Part shown: one piece after another, positions 1-11,411 of the stretch
How positions within the stretch are numbered: position 1 is the first letter of the stretch
How the letters are laid out: each line of letters begins with the position of its first letter
Source: an uncultured Bacteroides sp.
Lineage (GTDB): Bacteria > Bacteroidota > Bacteroidia > Bacteroidales > Bacteroidaceae
Assembly (NCBI GenBank): GCA_944321465.1
Contig: CALULL010000002.1
Coordinates: forward strand, 85,009 to 149,008
DNA length: 64,000 bases
Direction: 5' to 3'
Made by a program: the position numbers and the translations under genes
The notes under the pieces: model-generated
Databases searched by the model: none
The model's input: only the letters and a program-made list of their open reading frames with translations
Told to the model about the DNA's origin: nothing

Positions 1-34
1 CAGACAGTGTGGCATGGTGCTTTTACACTGTCTG
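1..34 (-). terminator. Hairpin downstream of the first gene
   Basis: A perfect 10-bp inverted repeat (CAGACAGTGT at 1-10 and ACACTGTCTG at 25-34, 14-nt loop) lies 17 bp past the stop codon of the minus-strand gene at 52-504. Its position fits a transcription terminator. Any U-tract would lie beyond the window edge, so this cannot be confirmed. Confidence 0.5.
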
Positions 35-51
35 CCCGTGTGGCATACGCG

Positions 52-504
52 TTATTCTTTTAGCAACTGTTCCAGAAAGTCGTCAAGCTCTTTGTCGAGT
101 CCTTTCAGCAGTTCGTCGTTGACCATCAGCGTGTCGTCGTCCATGAGGAGTAACTCGGTCACGGTCTCTTTCTCGTCGTCTATCATAACGAACGAGTAGG
201 GTTTGAGGATGCTGAGGCTATCGAAGCAGCCTTGTGACTTTAGTTTGTTCAGAATGGACGTAAGGACGCGTTCCGCGTTGTCGTAGAAGTTTTCTTCGTC
301 GTTGTATGAGGCCCATCCGTCGATGGTGACTGAGGACAGTTCCCGGTCGTCGTCGTCAAAGATGGTAAGCTCTCCCGAGGTAGGGTTGGGTTGCAGGTGT
401 ATGTCGGTGACGATGGATTGTTGCCCGTCTTTTGTGGCATACTTGGTCACGGCTTTTTTAATGGCCTCTTCAATGAGGGCATGTGCTGTAGGGGTAAGTT
501 TCAT
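52..504 (-). CDS. Conserved acidic cytoplasmic protein, unknown function
   Basis: A 150-residue protein with no signal peptide or membrane segment. It is rich in Asp and Glu, especially in the C-terminal third (a DDE-rich stretch and an acidic tail ending LLKE). No family is recognised. The start is placed at the ATG at 504 rather than eight codons upstream because AAAGGAG lies just before this ATG, one of the few strong Shine-Dalgarno sequences in the window, and the TACCTTTG promoter element at 526-533 would put the transcript start downstream of the upstream candidate. It is followed by a hairpin and seems to be monocistronic. It looks like a small housekeeping protein of the Bacteroidales, but no function can be assigned. 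Confidence 0.75.
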   Translation of the reverse strand: MKLTPTAHALIEEAIKKAVTKYATKDGQQSIVTDIHLQPNPTSGELTIFDDDDRELSSVTIDGWASYNDEENFYDNAERVLTSILNKLKSQGCFDSLSILKPYSFVMIDDEKETVTELLLMDDDTLMVNDELLKGLDKELDDFLEQLLKE

Positions 505-525
505 GTGGGTTCTCCTTTCTGCCGC

Positions 526-533
526 CAAAGGTA
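526..533 (-). promoter_or_regulatory. Bacteroidetes -7 promoter element
   Basis: TACCTTTG on the minus strand matches the Bacteroides -7 consensus TAnnTTTG. It lies about 22 bp upstream of the ATG at 504. No convincing -33 TTTG was identified. Confidence 0.55.
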
Positions 534-564
534 GGGAAAAAGGTTCGTTTTCTGCACAGTGGAG

Positions 565-1662
565 TCAAAAATCTTCATTGACGAGCCTCTTTGTCTGCAT
601 TTGCAGCCGTGGTAGAGCCTCTTGCCGTTTCTTCAGTTCCTGCATGTAGAGGGTGGAAAGCACGTAGTCGGGCACGTCGTTCAGGTCGCTGTGCTCGTTG
701 GGATGTTCCAGTTCTTCGGCCAGTTTTTGTGCCACTTCTGCCCAGTGCAGGGCTGTGCCGATGCTGTCTTGCATCTCGTAGCCCACGGCGAGGTTGAAGG
801 CGGCTCGCATCTTGCTCTTGCCCTTGGATTTTTCGTATGAGTCATGCCACAGGGCGGTGGCCGCCGGCCAGTCGCTTTCCCGGGCATAGACGGCGGCGTC
901 GCGCATGTTCACAGTTCCGCCGCCGAAGTAGTATCGTGTCGCGTTTTTCCATTCGGGAAGAATGTGCTGTACCGGGATGTTCCCGGCAAAGGTAGAGGCT
1001 TCTTCCACCAGTTCTTCTCCGTCGATGAGGTGGTGTTGCAGGAAGGCTTCACTCTCACCGAACTCTTCCCAGAAGATGCTGTCGCAGGCGTTGATGGTGG
1101 CCATGGGGCGTTGGCGACCGGGCAGATAGATGCGCACGGTGGGCTGGACCTTGACATCCACGGTGCCTTGGTAGACGTTCCACTCGGGCAGGTAGGCTAC
1201 TTGGTGGAGAGAGTGCATTTGTACGTTCTCCACAGATAGGAGAAAGTCTACGCCCAAAGCGTCGGTCAGGCTGTTCACTTCTTCGGGGGTGAGAGGGCGG
1301 CCATGCGGGTCGGTGTCGGTAGCCCGGAGTGCCGAGTCGCAGATAACGACCAGCTCAAAGTAGTTGTGGTCTGCTAAGGACTGGGCAAGAGCTTCGGTGG
1401 TGAGCATGGCCTTTCCGTCATAGCGTTCTGCCTTGTGCGATACGATGTTGGGAGCCTGCTCGTGTTCGGCTCTCAATGTCGGCATGTCCGGGTTGGGAGA
1501 ATTGGGTGTGTTGTTCACAACGCCCACCCGTTGAAGCTCTTCGGGGAAGCTGACTTCGGCTGGTTCCATGTAGTCGATGGAAAATTGTTCGAGTGTCTGG
1601 CAACTGGCAAATAGCAACAGACCGGATAGAAGTAACAGCGGTGAGGAGTGTCTTGTTTTCAT
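565..1662 (-). CDS. DUF6340-like lipoprotein
   Basis: A 365-residue predicted lipoprotein. The signal peptide ends in a lipobox (LLFAS before Cys21), so the protein should be anchored in the periplasm or at the outer membrane. The sequence after the lipobox (VSFPEELQRVGVVNNT) resembles the DUF6340 family of the Bacteroidota. The C-terminal third (about 255-345) has helical TPR-like features such as an AAFNLAVGYEM segment. There are no catalytic motifs. It sits 60 bp upstream of the small acidic gene and about 180 bp downstream of secA on the same strand. The family assignment is from memory of the pattern; the function is unknown. Confidence 0.75.
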   Translation of the reverse strand: MKTRHSSPLLLLSGLLLFASCQTLEQFSIDYMEPAEVSFPEELQRVGVVNNTPNSPNPDMPTLRAEHEQAPNIVSHKAERYDGKAMLTTEALAQSLADHNYFELVVICDSALRATDTDPHGRPLTPEEVNSLTDALGVDFLLSVENVQMHSLHQVAYLPEWNVYQGTVDVKVQPTVRIYLPGRQRPMATINACDSIFWEEFGESEAFLQHHLIDGEELVEEASTFAGNIPVQHILPEWKNATRYYFGGGTVNMRDAAVYARESDWPAATALWHDSYEKSKGKSKMRAAFNLAVGYEMQDSIGTALHWAEVAQKLAEELEHPNEHSDLNDVPDYVLSTLYMQELKKRQEALPRLQMQTKRLVNEDF

Positions 1663-1720
1663 TGCACGTGAAAATGAGAGGTTTGGGTGGATGGGATGAA
1701 GATTGTGGTAGGCAAGCAGT

Positions 1721-1786
1721 ACAGGTCGGCAATCGGCAAACTGGTTTCTCCGTCGAAGCGGGTTTTTGCCTGATGTGCCGACCTGT
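1721..1786. repeat. Inverted repeat between secA and the DUF6340 gene
   Basis: An 11-bp perfect inverted repeat, ACAGGTCGGCA at 1721-1731 and TGCCGACCTGT at 1776-1786, separated by 44 nt. A second, imperfect hairpin (CCTG/CAGG arms) lies between it and the secA stop at 1841. They may act in secA termination or RNA processing, but there is no clear U-tract. Confidence 0.4.
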
Positions 1787-1840
1787 ATGGCCGAGGATGG
1801 CCTGTCCTGTGTTTCTTGTCAGGCAGGACGAGGTTGCGTG

Positions 1841-5266
<3,426 letters not shown>

Positions 5267-5401
5267 GTCGTTCTATCTTGTTTTTGTTGTTTCTAAAAGT
5301 TGGGTTGCGAGTTTTCGTGTGTGTCCCTTGGGGGCATGTCCTTTGCCGATTGCCGTGTGCTCACGGCTGGTCCCTGCATTCCTGTAGGGACAGGCGGGTT
5401 C

Positions 5402-6967
5402 TCAGAGCAGGGGCGTTCCGTCGCAGGCGTTGGGGGCCCGGATGCGCAGGACACTGCTCAGGGTGGGAGCCACGCGTTCCATGTCGACCGGCGTGTACAA
5501 CGTCTCGGCCTTCAGGCTTCCTCCCAGGAAGATGAGCGGTGCCAGTATCGGAGCTGTCCGAACCACCCGGTTGGATGTCTGGTGTTCCTCCATGATGGTC
5601 CATCCCGGCAGCACTTCTATGATGATGTCGCCCGAGCGTTTGCGGTGAAAGCTGCGGCGTATGCGTTCTGTCCTTGGCGACCATGCTCCCAGCAGCAGCC
5701 TGTGGCCGGTGTAGACTTCGTTCACGCCGCTGAACTGCACCAGGAAGTCGGCTGCTTTTTCTTCCACCTCGTTCAGGTCTATCCTTTTCTTCTCCAGCAG
5801 GTCGTGGTTGAGGTAGATGTGTTGTCCGTGATAAGTCTCAACATAGTTTCCCTCGCCGTAGATGGCCATGAAATACATGTTGAGCAGGGTGGTGCAACGG
5901 TTCATGTAGAATTCTCCGCCCGGGATGCGGAATGGGGCGGCATCGGGGGCTTCGGGGTCGCTGTAGCCCGTAGAACAGACACACAGCAACACGTTCTGCA
6001 GGCCCACGGTGCGGTCCAGTATCTCCAGCAGGCCGGCTATGCTGCGGTCCAGCCGTACGTAGCTGTCTTGCACCTCCATGCCGCAGTCGCGTGTGGGCAG
6101 ATGCCTGTAGTTTCCGGCATAGTAGGTGAGTGCCAGCAGGTCGGGCACGTTGTCCGTCCCCATCTCGGTCTTGTCCAATATGGTTTCGGCCAGCCTGTTC
6201 ACTTCTTCGTTGACGAGCGGACTGGTGATGAGTCTGCGGTATTTGTTTTCGTGTTCGCTGGCAAATTTGTATTTGAACGCCTCTGTCCGTTCGTCGGGCA
6301 GGTAGCGGTAGCTTTCTGCGGAGTGTACCGGGGTCCACGTCAGGTCGTCTATGCGGCTGTCGGGCGCCTGCTTGTCGTTGTACAGGCTCAGCCACCACGG
6401 GAAGTCGCCATAGTAGGTCGTGCTACACCACTTCCCCGTTTCGGCGTTGAGCCAAAAGGCTGCATTGCCGGCGTGGCCTGCCGACAGCACGGCGGCGTCC
6501 CGGAAGGGGGCGATGGCGTAGACAATGGCCTTGTTGAGCGTGCCTATTCTCAGTTCATCGGCCACGGTCGATGTCAGCAGCTTGGCCGGAGAGGTGTTCT
6601 CGTCGGTATAGTTGCCCATGAAGGCGGGGTCGTCCACGCACTCCACCGTGCGCAGGGTGCCGACATCCATCCAGTTGCTGCCCACAATGCCGTTGACCGA
6701 CGGCGTGGTGCCTGTGTTGAGGCTGGCTACGGCCGAGGCACGGTCTACGTCTGCAAACGAGAACTGGGCCGAGCGGAACACTTTGCCTTCGCGCAGCAGG
6801 CGTTTGAAGCCTTTTTCGCCATAGAGCGAAGAGAATGCTTCCATGTAGTCCGTGCGCAGCTGGTCGATGGTCAATGTCACCACCAGCTTGGGCACTGCGG
6901 GCAGTGGCTGCGCTTGCAGGCCGCCGAAGGTCAGCATCAATATGGAAGTCAGAAGTCCCTTTCTCAT
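5402..6967 (-). CDS. Alkaline-phosphatase-superfamily protein, probably catalytically inactive
   Basis: A 521-residue secreted protein: signal peptide to about residue 20, then a type I phosphodiesterase/PafA-like fold. The start at 6967 (MRKGLL) is chosen because it begins the signal peptide; an upstream in-frame extension lacks one. From memory of the PafA family, the first metal ligand is kept (TIDQ, D35). The nucleophile position holds Arg76 (DVDRASAV where PafA has PTVTAIGH). The TDYVGH metal-site motif reads TYYAGN (281-286), ADHG reads CSTG (331-334), and the C-terminal THG histidine region reads SNR. The flanking fold signatures (PSVNGIVG, EVQDSYVRLD) are intact. It is therefore probably a binding or scaffold pseudoenzyme rather than a phosphatase. 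It lies between secA and the DUF4105 gene on the same strand, with 62 bp to the latter. Confidence 0.82.
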   Translation of the reverse strand: MRKGLLTSILMLTFGGLQAQPLPAVPKLVVTLTIDQLRTDYMEAFSSLYGEKGFKRLLREGKVFRSAQFSFADVDRASAVASLNTGTTPSVNGIVGSNWMDVGTLRTVECVDDPAFMGNYTDENTSPAKLLTSTVADELRIGTLNKAIVYAIAPFRDAAVLSAGHAGNAAFWLNAETGKWCSTTYYGDFPWWLSLYNDKQAPDSRIDDLTWTPVHSAESYRYLPDERTEAFKYKFASEHENKYRRLITSPLVNEEVNRLAETILDKTEMGTDNVPDLLALTYYAGNYRHLPTRDCGMEVQDSYVRLDRSIAGLLEILDRTVGLQNVLLCVCSTGYSDPEAPDAAPFRIPGGEFYMNRCTTLLNMYFMAIYGEGNYVETYHGQHIYLNHDLLEKKRIDLNEVEEKAADFLVQFSGVNEVYTGHRLLLGAWSPRTERIRRSFHRKRSGDIIIEVLPGWTIMEEHQTSNRVVRTAPILAPLIFLGGSLKAETLYTPVDMERVAPTLSSVLRIRAPNACDGTPLL

Positions 6968-7029
6968 TGTCTCCTCTACGGTGTCAGTCGTCGTGTGCTT
7001 ATTATATAAATAGGTGTAAGTTTGCGTTC

Positions 7030-8220
7030 TTAGTCTTGTTTGCGGCAAGAGAGCACCAGGTTGCTTCCCGAACGTACCAGCAAACAACAGGCCAAAGGTA
7101 ATACTGCCAAGTCAAATCTTTGCGGTATTACAGCCCAAAGCAATATAAATAGTGTTAAAACCGTGAAATTGGCGGCCATGTAGCGGCTCCTGCGGCATTG
7201 GCTTACCCGTCGGAGCATCCAGGGAAGGCACAACAGATGCAGGGGGTGGAATACCAATAGCAAGTAGTTGGGGCTTACTGCCGGGTGCTGAGAGAACAGC
7301 ACCAGGAAGGCCGGTATGATGCCCGCCAAACCTGCTGCGGCAAACAGCACGGCATCGATGCCCCACAGCGGCCGCTTGCGCTTCAGTCCGTAGATGGTGG
7401 CTCCTGCCGTGGCGGCAAACAGCAGCAGGGCGGCCCGCAGGGGCGTGAAGCCCTGGTCTTCCTGCGGTGTGCGCGTGTCCGGGCTGGGCACCAGTGTCTC
7501 GGTGGGGCGTGTCAGCGGGCGGGTGGTGCCGTCGGGGGCTGCAATCTGGGCCGTGGCAAAGTAGTCGCGCACGTTGAAGGGCACAAACATCGTCTCGCGC
7601 AGGTTCACCGGCTCGTCGGCCTTGCTGCCCAGGCAGAAGTCCATGCCGAAGCGCGACCACGGGTGTCCCTCGGCGTAATGGCGCATGATGCTGCGGAAAG
7701 TCTGCCCCGTGGCACGGCTCTCCATGTCGCGTCCGTAGTCCACGTGCCCCTCTACGGCTTGTTCCACCTGGTCGCGGGGACGGGTGGCGCAGTTGTCGTA
7801 GAAGTAGCTGTAGCGGTACACGCGGTTCTCTGGCCGGTAGTTTTCTGCCAGCCTGTCGGCCAGTCGGCGTGCCTCTTCGGGGGTTAAGTCCAGCACCTGC
7901 TGCTCCACGCTGCGCCCCAGCCATGCATATTCGCTGAGGAACCGTTTGTAGCTCGTCATGCCCATCTGGTAGTCCGTTTCGCCCAAGGCAAACTTCAGGG
8001 CGAAGTTGGGCGTGTCAAAGTCGAACACGCCGTAGTGGTACACCACGTCGCGCCCTGTCGTCCGGTCTTCCACCCTCAGGGCGGTGTGTCCGAACAGGCT
8101 GTATATCTCGTCTCCCGCTCCGCACGTCAGCAGGCTGATGCGCAGCGAGTCCTCTCCGGCTGCTCCGGCCTGCATTCCTGCCATCCAGAGCATGAGCAGG
8201 GCGATTATTGCTCTTTTCAT
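7030..8220 (-). CDS. DUF4105 (Lnb N-terminal periplasmic domain) membrane protein
   Basis: A 396-residue protein with a signal peptide (about 1-21), a periplasmic domain to about residue 245, and four to five hydrophobic segments in the C-terminal third. The N-terminal domain carries the DUF4105 hallmarks: LLTCGAGDEIYSLFGHTALRV, YHYGVFDFDTPNF, and a cysteine motif (FYDNCATRPRD). The family is related to the N-terminal domain of lacto-N-biosidase and has a papain-like fold with probable Cys/His residues; its substrate is not established. The start is set at 8220, where the signal peptide begins. A TACCTTTG promoter element at 8226-8233 lies so close that the mRNA may be almost leaderless. Confidence 0.85.
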   Translation of the reverse strand: MKRAIIALLMLWMAGMQAGAAGEDSLRISLLTCGAGDEIYSLFGHTALRVEDRTTGRDVVYHYGVFDFDTPNFALKFALGETDYQMGMTSYKRFLSEYAWLGRSVEQQVLDLTPEEARRLADRLAENYRPENRVYRYSYFYDNCATRPRDQVEQAVEGHVDYGRDMESRATGQTFRSIMRHYAEGHPWSRFGMDFCLGSKADEPVNLRETMFVPFNVRDYFATAQIAAPDGTTRPLTRPTETLVPSPDTRTPQEDQGFTPLRAALLLFAATAGATIYGLKRKRPLWGIDAVLFAAAGLAGIIPAFLVLFSQHPAVSPNYLLLVFHPLHLLCLPWMLRRVSQCRRSRYMAANFTVLTLFILLWAVIPQRFDLAVLPLACCLLVRSGSNLVLSCRKQD

Positions 8221-8225
8221 GGCCG

Positions 8226-8233
8226 CAAAGGTA
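8226..8233 (-). promoter_or_regulatory. -7 promoter element for the DUF4105 gene
   Basis: TACCTTTG on the minus strand ends only 6 bp before the ATG at 8220. With the usual spacing, transcription would begin at or next to the start codon. Confidence 0.5.
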
Positions 8234-8390
8234 GTGAAACTTGCTGGTTTTTGGCGCATTTTAGGCCCGGGAATGTGCAGTTGGGCTTGTTTTGTCTTTT
8301 TGCTCCTATGGACGCGCTTGCCCCGGCTTTTCCTCGCGGCTTCTGGGGGGAGCGGCTTGCGAGGGGGCTACCGTTGCGTCCTGTGCGGGT

Positions 8391-8477
8391 ACAGGTGCCC
8401 TCCCTTGCTGGCACAGGACTGCCCTCCCGCTGGCACAGGTGTGCTCCCGGGCGGGCACAGGTAGGGTGGTTGCCGGG
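8391..8477. repeat. Dispersed 87-bp GC-rich repeat, copy A
   Basis: This stretch between the DUF4249 and DUF4105 genes aligns without gaps to 13025-13111 at roughly 80% identity. The core 8432-8469 matches 13066-13103 at 37 of 38 positions. It is built from about 22-bp degenerate units beginning GGCACAGG. It is noncoding and about 4.6 kb from its partner copy. Confidence 0.75.
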
Positions 8478-8491
8478 GTGCCGGGCGCGGC

Positions 8492-9367
8492 TTACGGCTC
8501 CTCGGGCGGTAGCCTGTCTGGGATGGGGTGGGGGATGATGAAGTAGGCCGTGGACGAATTCATGCCACACCAGTAGCCGGTGCCCCCTGTGACGTTCGTG
8601 CGGACGTTGGTGTAGGGAGCCAGGAACAGGTTGCCCTCCAGGGACAGGTTTTTGGTGAACCCGTCCCAAAACTGGTAGGATGCTTTGTCCACCTGCGCCA
8701 GCTTGACGGCCACGGTGTCCTGCTCTGCGAAGTAGGGCGTGTAGTCGGTTCCCGCCCCGAGCTTGCGCCCCCGGTAGACGGTGTACTCGGTGTGGTCGGC
8801 AAGCACGGCATCGTCGATGCTCCCCAGGTAGGAGGCGAGGTATTGCTTGCTGTCCGCCCCCGTCCGGGCAAACAGCTGGTAATAGTTCTTCTCCCCGGGC
8901 GGGTCGGAGAAGGATACTTTGACTTGGTACAGCGTGTCCGAGTCGGCACACTTCTCTACGAAGAAGTCCGGGCGCACGGTCGTGGGCGGAATGGTGGTCG
9001 TGGCCGTGGCGTAGTAGTCGCGGTACTCCACGGTCAGGGTGTAGCTTTTGCCCGCACGTCCTTTCAGCCTGCCGGTGGTGTATATGTAGGGCGGGAAGTA
9101 CCCGCTGTCGTATTTCCCGGTGAGGACTACGCTGTTTTGGCCGTCGGAGACGGTGACTTTGGCCCACCGTAGCAGGTATTGGTCCAGCTCGTCCATCGGG
9201 GTGTAGTCTTCGCTGATGGGGACGGAGCGGCTTAGGATGACTACCGGGTAGCCTTCGTTCTCTATCCAGCCCTCGACGACCAGCTGGGACTCGGCGGTAC
9301 CCAGATAGTCGGACTCGCAGGCTGTGAGCGCGGCGCAGAGCAATAGGCAGGTAAGAGACTTGTTCAT
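8492..9367 (-). CDS. DUF4249 surface lipoprotein, partner of the TonB-dependent receptor
   Basis: A 291-residue lipoprotein with a lipobox ending at Cys17 (AALTAC). The body (QLVVEGWIENEGYPVVILSRSVPI, then a PPYIYTTGRLKGRAGKSYTLTVEY region) matches DUF4249, a family regularly encoded next to small TonB-dependent receptors in the Bacteroidota. It is expected to be a substrate-binding or gating lipoprotein at the outer-membrane surface. The start at 9367 is fixed by the overlap TGATG, in which its ATG shares one base with the receptor stop codon, so translation is probably coupled. The substrate is unknown. The two proteins likely form one uptake unit. Confidence 0.88.
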   Translation of the reverse strand: MNKSLTCLLLCAALTACESDYLGTAESQLVVEGWIENEGYPVVILSRSVPISEDYTPMDELDQYLLRWAKVTVSDGQNSVVLTGKYDSGYFPPYIYTTGRLKGRAGKSYTLTVEYRDYYATATTTIPPTTVRPDFFVEKCADSDTLYQVKVSFSDPPGEKNYYQLFARTGADSKQYLASYLGSIDDAVLADHTEYTVYRGRKLGAGTDYTPYFAEQDTVAVKLAQVDKASYQFWDGFTKNLSLEGNLFLAPYTNVRTNVTGGTGYWCGMNSSTAYFIIPHPIPDRLPPEEP

Positions 9368-11400
9368 CAGAATTTGCAAAAATAACTTAGTGAGGGAAGC
9401 AGGCCGAACACGAACGACACCGGGCGGTAGGCAAACGCGCCGTCGTTGCGCTTCTTTATGCGGTAGAACAGGGAATTGTCCCGGCCAGTGGCGTTGTAGA
9501 GCGACAGGTTGATGCCGCATTCTCTGGCAAAGCGGGGCTTCCACTTGTAGTTGGCCGACAGGTCGAGCCTCAGGTAGGGCTTCAGGCGGTTGGCGTTGTG
9601 CCTGCCGTAGTGGGCTATGATGTTGCCGTTTATCAGGAGCAGCGAGACCGGGGCGGTGAACGGGGTGCCCGAGGCGTAGACGAAGCTGCCGCCGAAGCTC
9701 CAGTGCCTGCCGGGCGAATAGGTCAGCACGGCGTTCACCTCGTGTGGGCGTTCGTGGCTGGCGGGGTAGGAGCCTTGCATGTTTTCTTCCTCGAAGGTGC
9801 GTCTGGCGTGCGTGTAGGTGTAGCTGGCCCAGCCGTTGAGGAGGCCGGAACATTTGTGGAGCATGAGGCTGAAGCCGTAGTTTGTGCCTTCGCCCCGGAG
9901 CAGGAAGCGGTCCAGGTCGTAGTCCGTGTTCACGTAGTCGAGTATGCTGCCGCTGTATTCCATCTGGTGATAGAGCCGCTTATAGAACACGTCGGCCGAG
10001 ATGCGGAAACGCCTCTCTGCCAGGTAGGCCGCGACGGAGAGGTCGGCTCCGTGGGCGTATTGCGGGTGGTGGTTCCGGCTGCACGACAGCCAGAACTCCG
10101 TGGGCAGTCCTGCGTCGGTGAAGCCCGTCTGGAACAGGTATTGGTGGCGCAGCGAGTAGGTGGCGCTCGCTTGCACGCTGTGACTCTCGTAACGCAGGCC
10201 GACGGTGGGGTCTATGGCTCCGTAGGCCGAGCGGTCCACGGCGTAGAGGCTGGCCCGTACCCCGGCGTCGAGTGTTAGGCCCTGGCATAGCTTGTGCGTA
10301 TGATTGGCGTATATGGTTCCTTCGAAGGAGCGGGTGGCTGGTACGTCGCCTCCGGTTGTGTTCAGGTTTCCGGTGGCTTGTAGCGACTGGGGGCGGATGT
10401 CGTGCAGGATGGCCTCGATGCCGGCAGTCCAGCCTCCGGCATCGAGCCGCCCCTTGTAGCCGAGGTCTGTGATGGAGGAAGGGAGCCGGAAGTACATGTC
10501 GGGGATGGCAAGGCTGAAGCGGTTGCGGTAGGCGGTGACGTAGAGCGTGCTCTGGGCCTTCAGCCCGTTGCTGCCGGTGTGCAGCCAGTGGGCCGCTCCC
10601 ATGAGGTTTCCCCAAGTGGCCTTTATGTCGGCCTGGTAGGCACTCTCGTCGAACGCGCCCTGGTCTCTGCCGCAGTAGAAGTCGAAGGCCAGCACGTCGG
10701 CATCGCCGAGGCGGTGTGCCAGGGTGGCATTGGTGTCGAAGAAGTGGTACTCCACCTGCGTCTTGTCGGCCTTCATCCACCGGCTGTACAGCAGGTTGAT
10801 GTAAGAGCCGCGCAACGAGACGGTGAGCGTGGTCCTGCTCCCGAGCGGCAGGCGGAGCGTGCCCTGCGAGGATATGAGGCCGACCGAGAACTCGCCGCCT
10901 GCCGAGTCGGCCTGCTCTATGGGCAGTTCCATTTCCAGCTCGCCTCCTATCCTGTTGGGGAAAGCGGCGGAGGTTGCCGTCTTGCGTAGCCGCAGGGACG
11001 GATAGTGGGAGGCGTTGAACGTCGAGAAGAAGCCCAGCAGGTGGTTTACGTTGTACAGGGGGACACCGCCCAAAGCGATGTAGTTGTGCGAGCTTTCCGT
11101 CCCTTGTATGTGTACTCCGCTGTGGTACTCGGCGTTCGTCTGAATGCCGGGCAGCATCTGCATGTAGTGTATGGGGTCGGCGGCACCCAGCAACTTGGGC
11201 AGGTCGTCCATGAGGCGCATGTCCCACGTCAGCGAGCCGTCTGCCCTTTCTCTGATGGCCGAGTTGTAGCGGTGTCCCTCTACGACTATGCTGTCAAGCG
11301 TCACGCTCCACGCTTCCTCTTGTCCTTGTGCCCGGACGGGGTGGAGAAGGTAAGCGCAGAGCGTGGGCAAGAAAGTCAGCAGCCAGGCTGTATGCTTCAT
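9367..11400 (-). CDS. TonB-dependent outer-membrane receptor
   Basis: A 677-residue outer-membrane protein: signal peptide (ending about PVRAQG), a short region with the TonB-box-like SVTLDSIVVEG, a plug domain (MQMLPGIQTNAEYHSGVHIQG, IALGGVPLYNVNHLLGFFSTF), and a beta-barrel ending in Phe (YFCKF). It lacks the carboxypeptidase-regulatory and STN domains of SusC-type receptors and is small for a TonB-dependent transporter. It is followed directly by the DUF4249 lipoprotein with a one-base overlap. The upstream lipoprotein gene at 11412 ends only 11 bp before its start, suggesting a three-gene operon. The substrate cannot be read from the sequence. Confidence 0.9.
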   Translation of the reverse strand: MKHTAWLLTFLPTLCAYLLHPVRAQGQEEAWSVTLDSIVVEGHRYNSAIRERADGSLTWDMRLMDDLPKLLGAADPIHYMQMLPGIQTNAEYHSGVHIQGTESSHNYIALGGVPLYNVNHLLGFFSTFNASHYPSLRLRKTATSAAFPNRIGGELEMELPIEQADSAGGEFSVGLISSQGTLRLPLGSRTTLTVSLRGSYINLLYSRWMKADKTQVEYHFFDTNATLAHRLGDADVLAFDFYCGRDQGAFDESAYQADIKATWGNLMGAAHWLHTGSNGLKAQSTLYVTAYRNRFSLAIPDMYFRLPSSITDLGYKGRLDAGGWTAGIEAILHDIRPQSLQATGNLNTTGGDVPATRSFEGTIYANHTHKLCQGLTLDAGVRASLYAVDRSAYGAIDPTVGLRYESHSVQASATYSLRHQYLFQTGFTDAGLPTEFWLSCSRNHHPQYAHGADLSVAAYLAERRFRISADVFYKRLYHQMEYSGSILDYVNTDYDLDRFLLRGEGTNYGFSLMLHKCSGLLNGWASYTYTHARRTFEEENMQGSYPASHERPHEVNAVLTYSPGRHWSFGGSFVYASGTPFTAPVSLLLINGNIIAHYGRHNANRLKPYLRLDLSANYKWKPRFARECGINLSLYNATGRDNSLFYRIKKRNDGAFAYRPVSFVFGLLPSLSYFCKF

Positions 11401-11411
11401 CGGGAACGGCT

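Noticed and set aside
1663-1840. tRNA or other small structured RNA downstream of secA
   Set aside because: The inverted repeats do not form a cloverleaf and no T-loop (GGTTCRA) motif is present in the right place.
5300-7009. A 569-codon plus-strand open frame opposite the phosphatase-fold gene
   Set aside because: It is rich in His, Val, Gly and Cys as expected from reverse-strand reading of a GC-rich gene, with no recognised domain.
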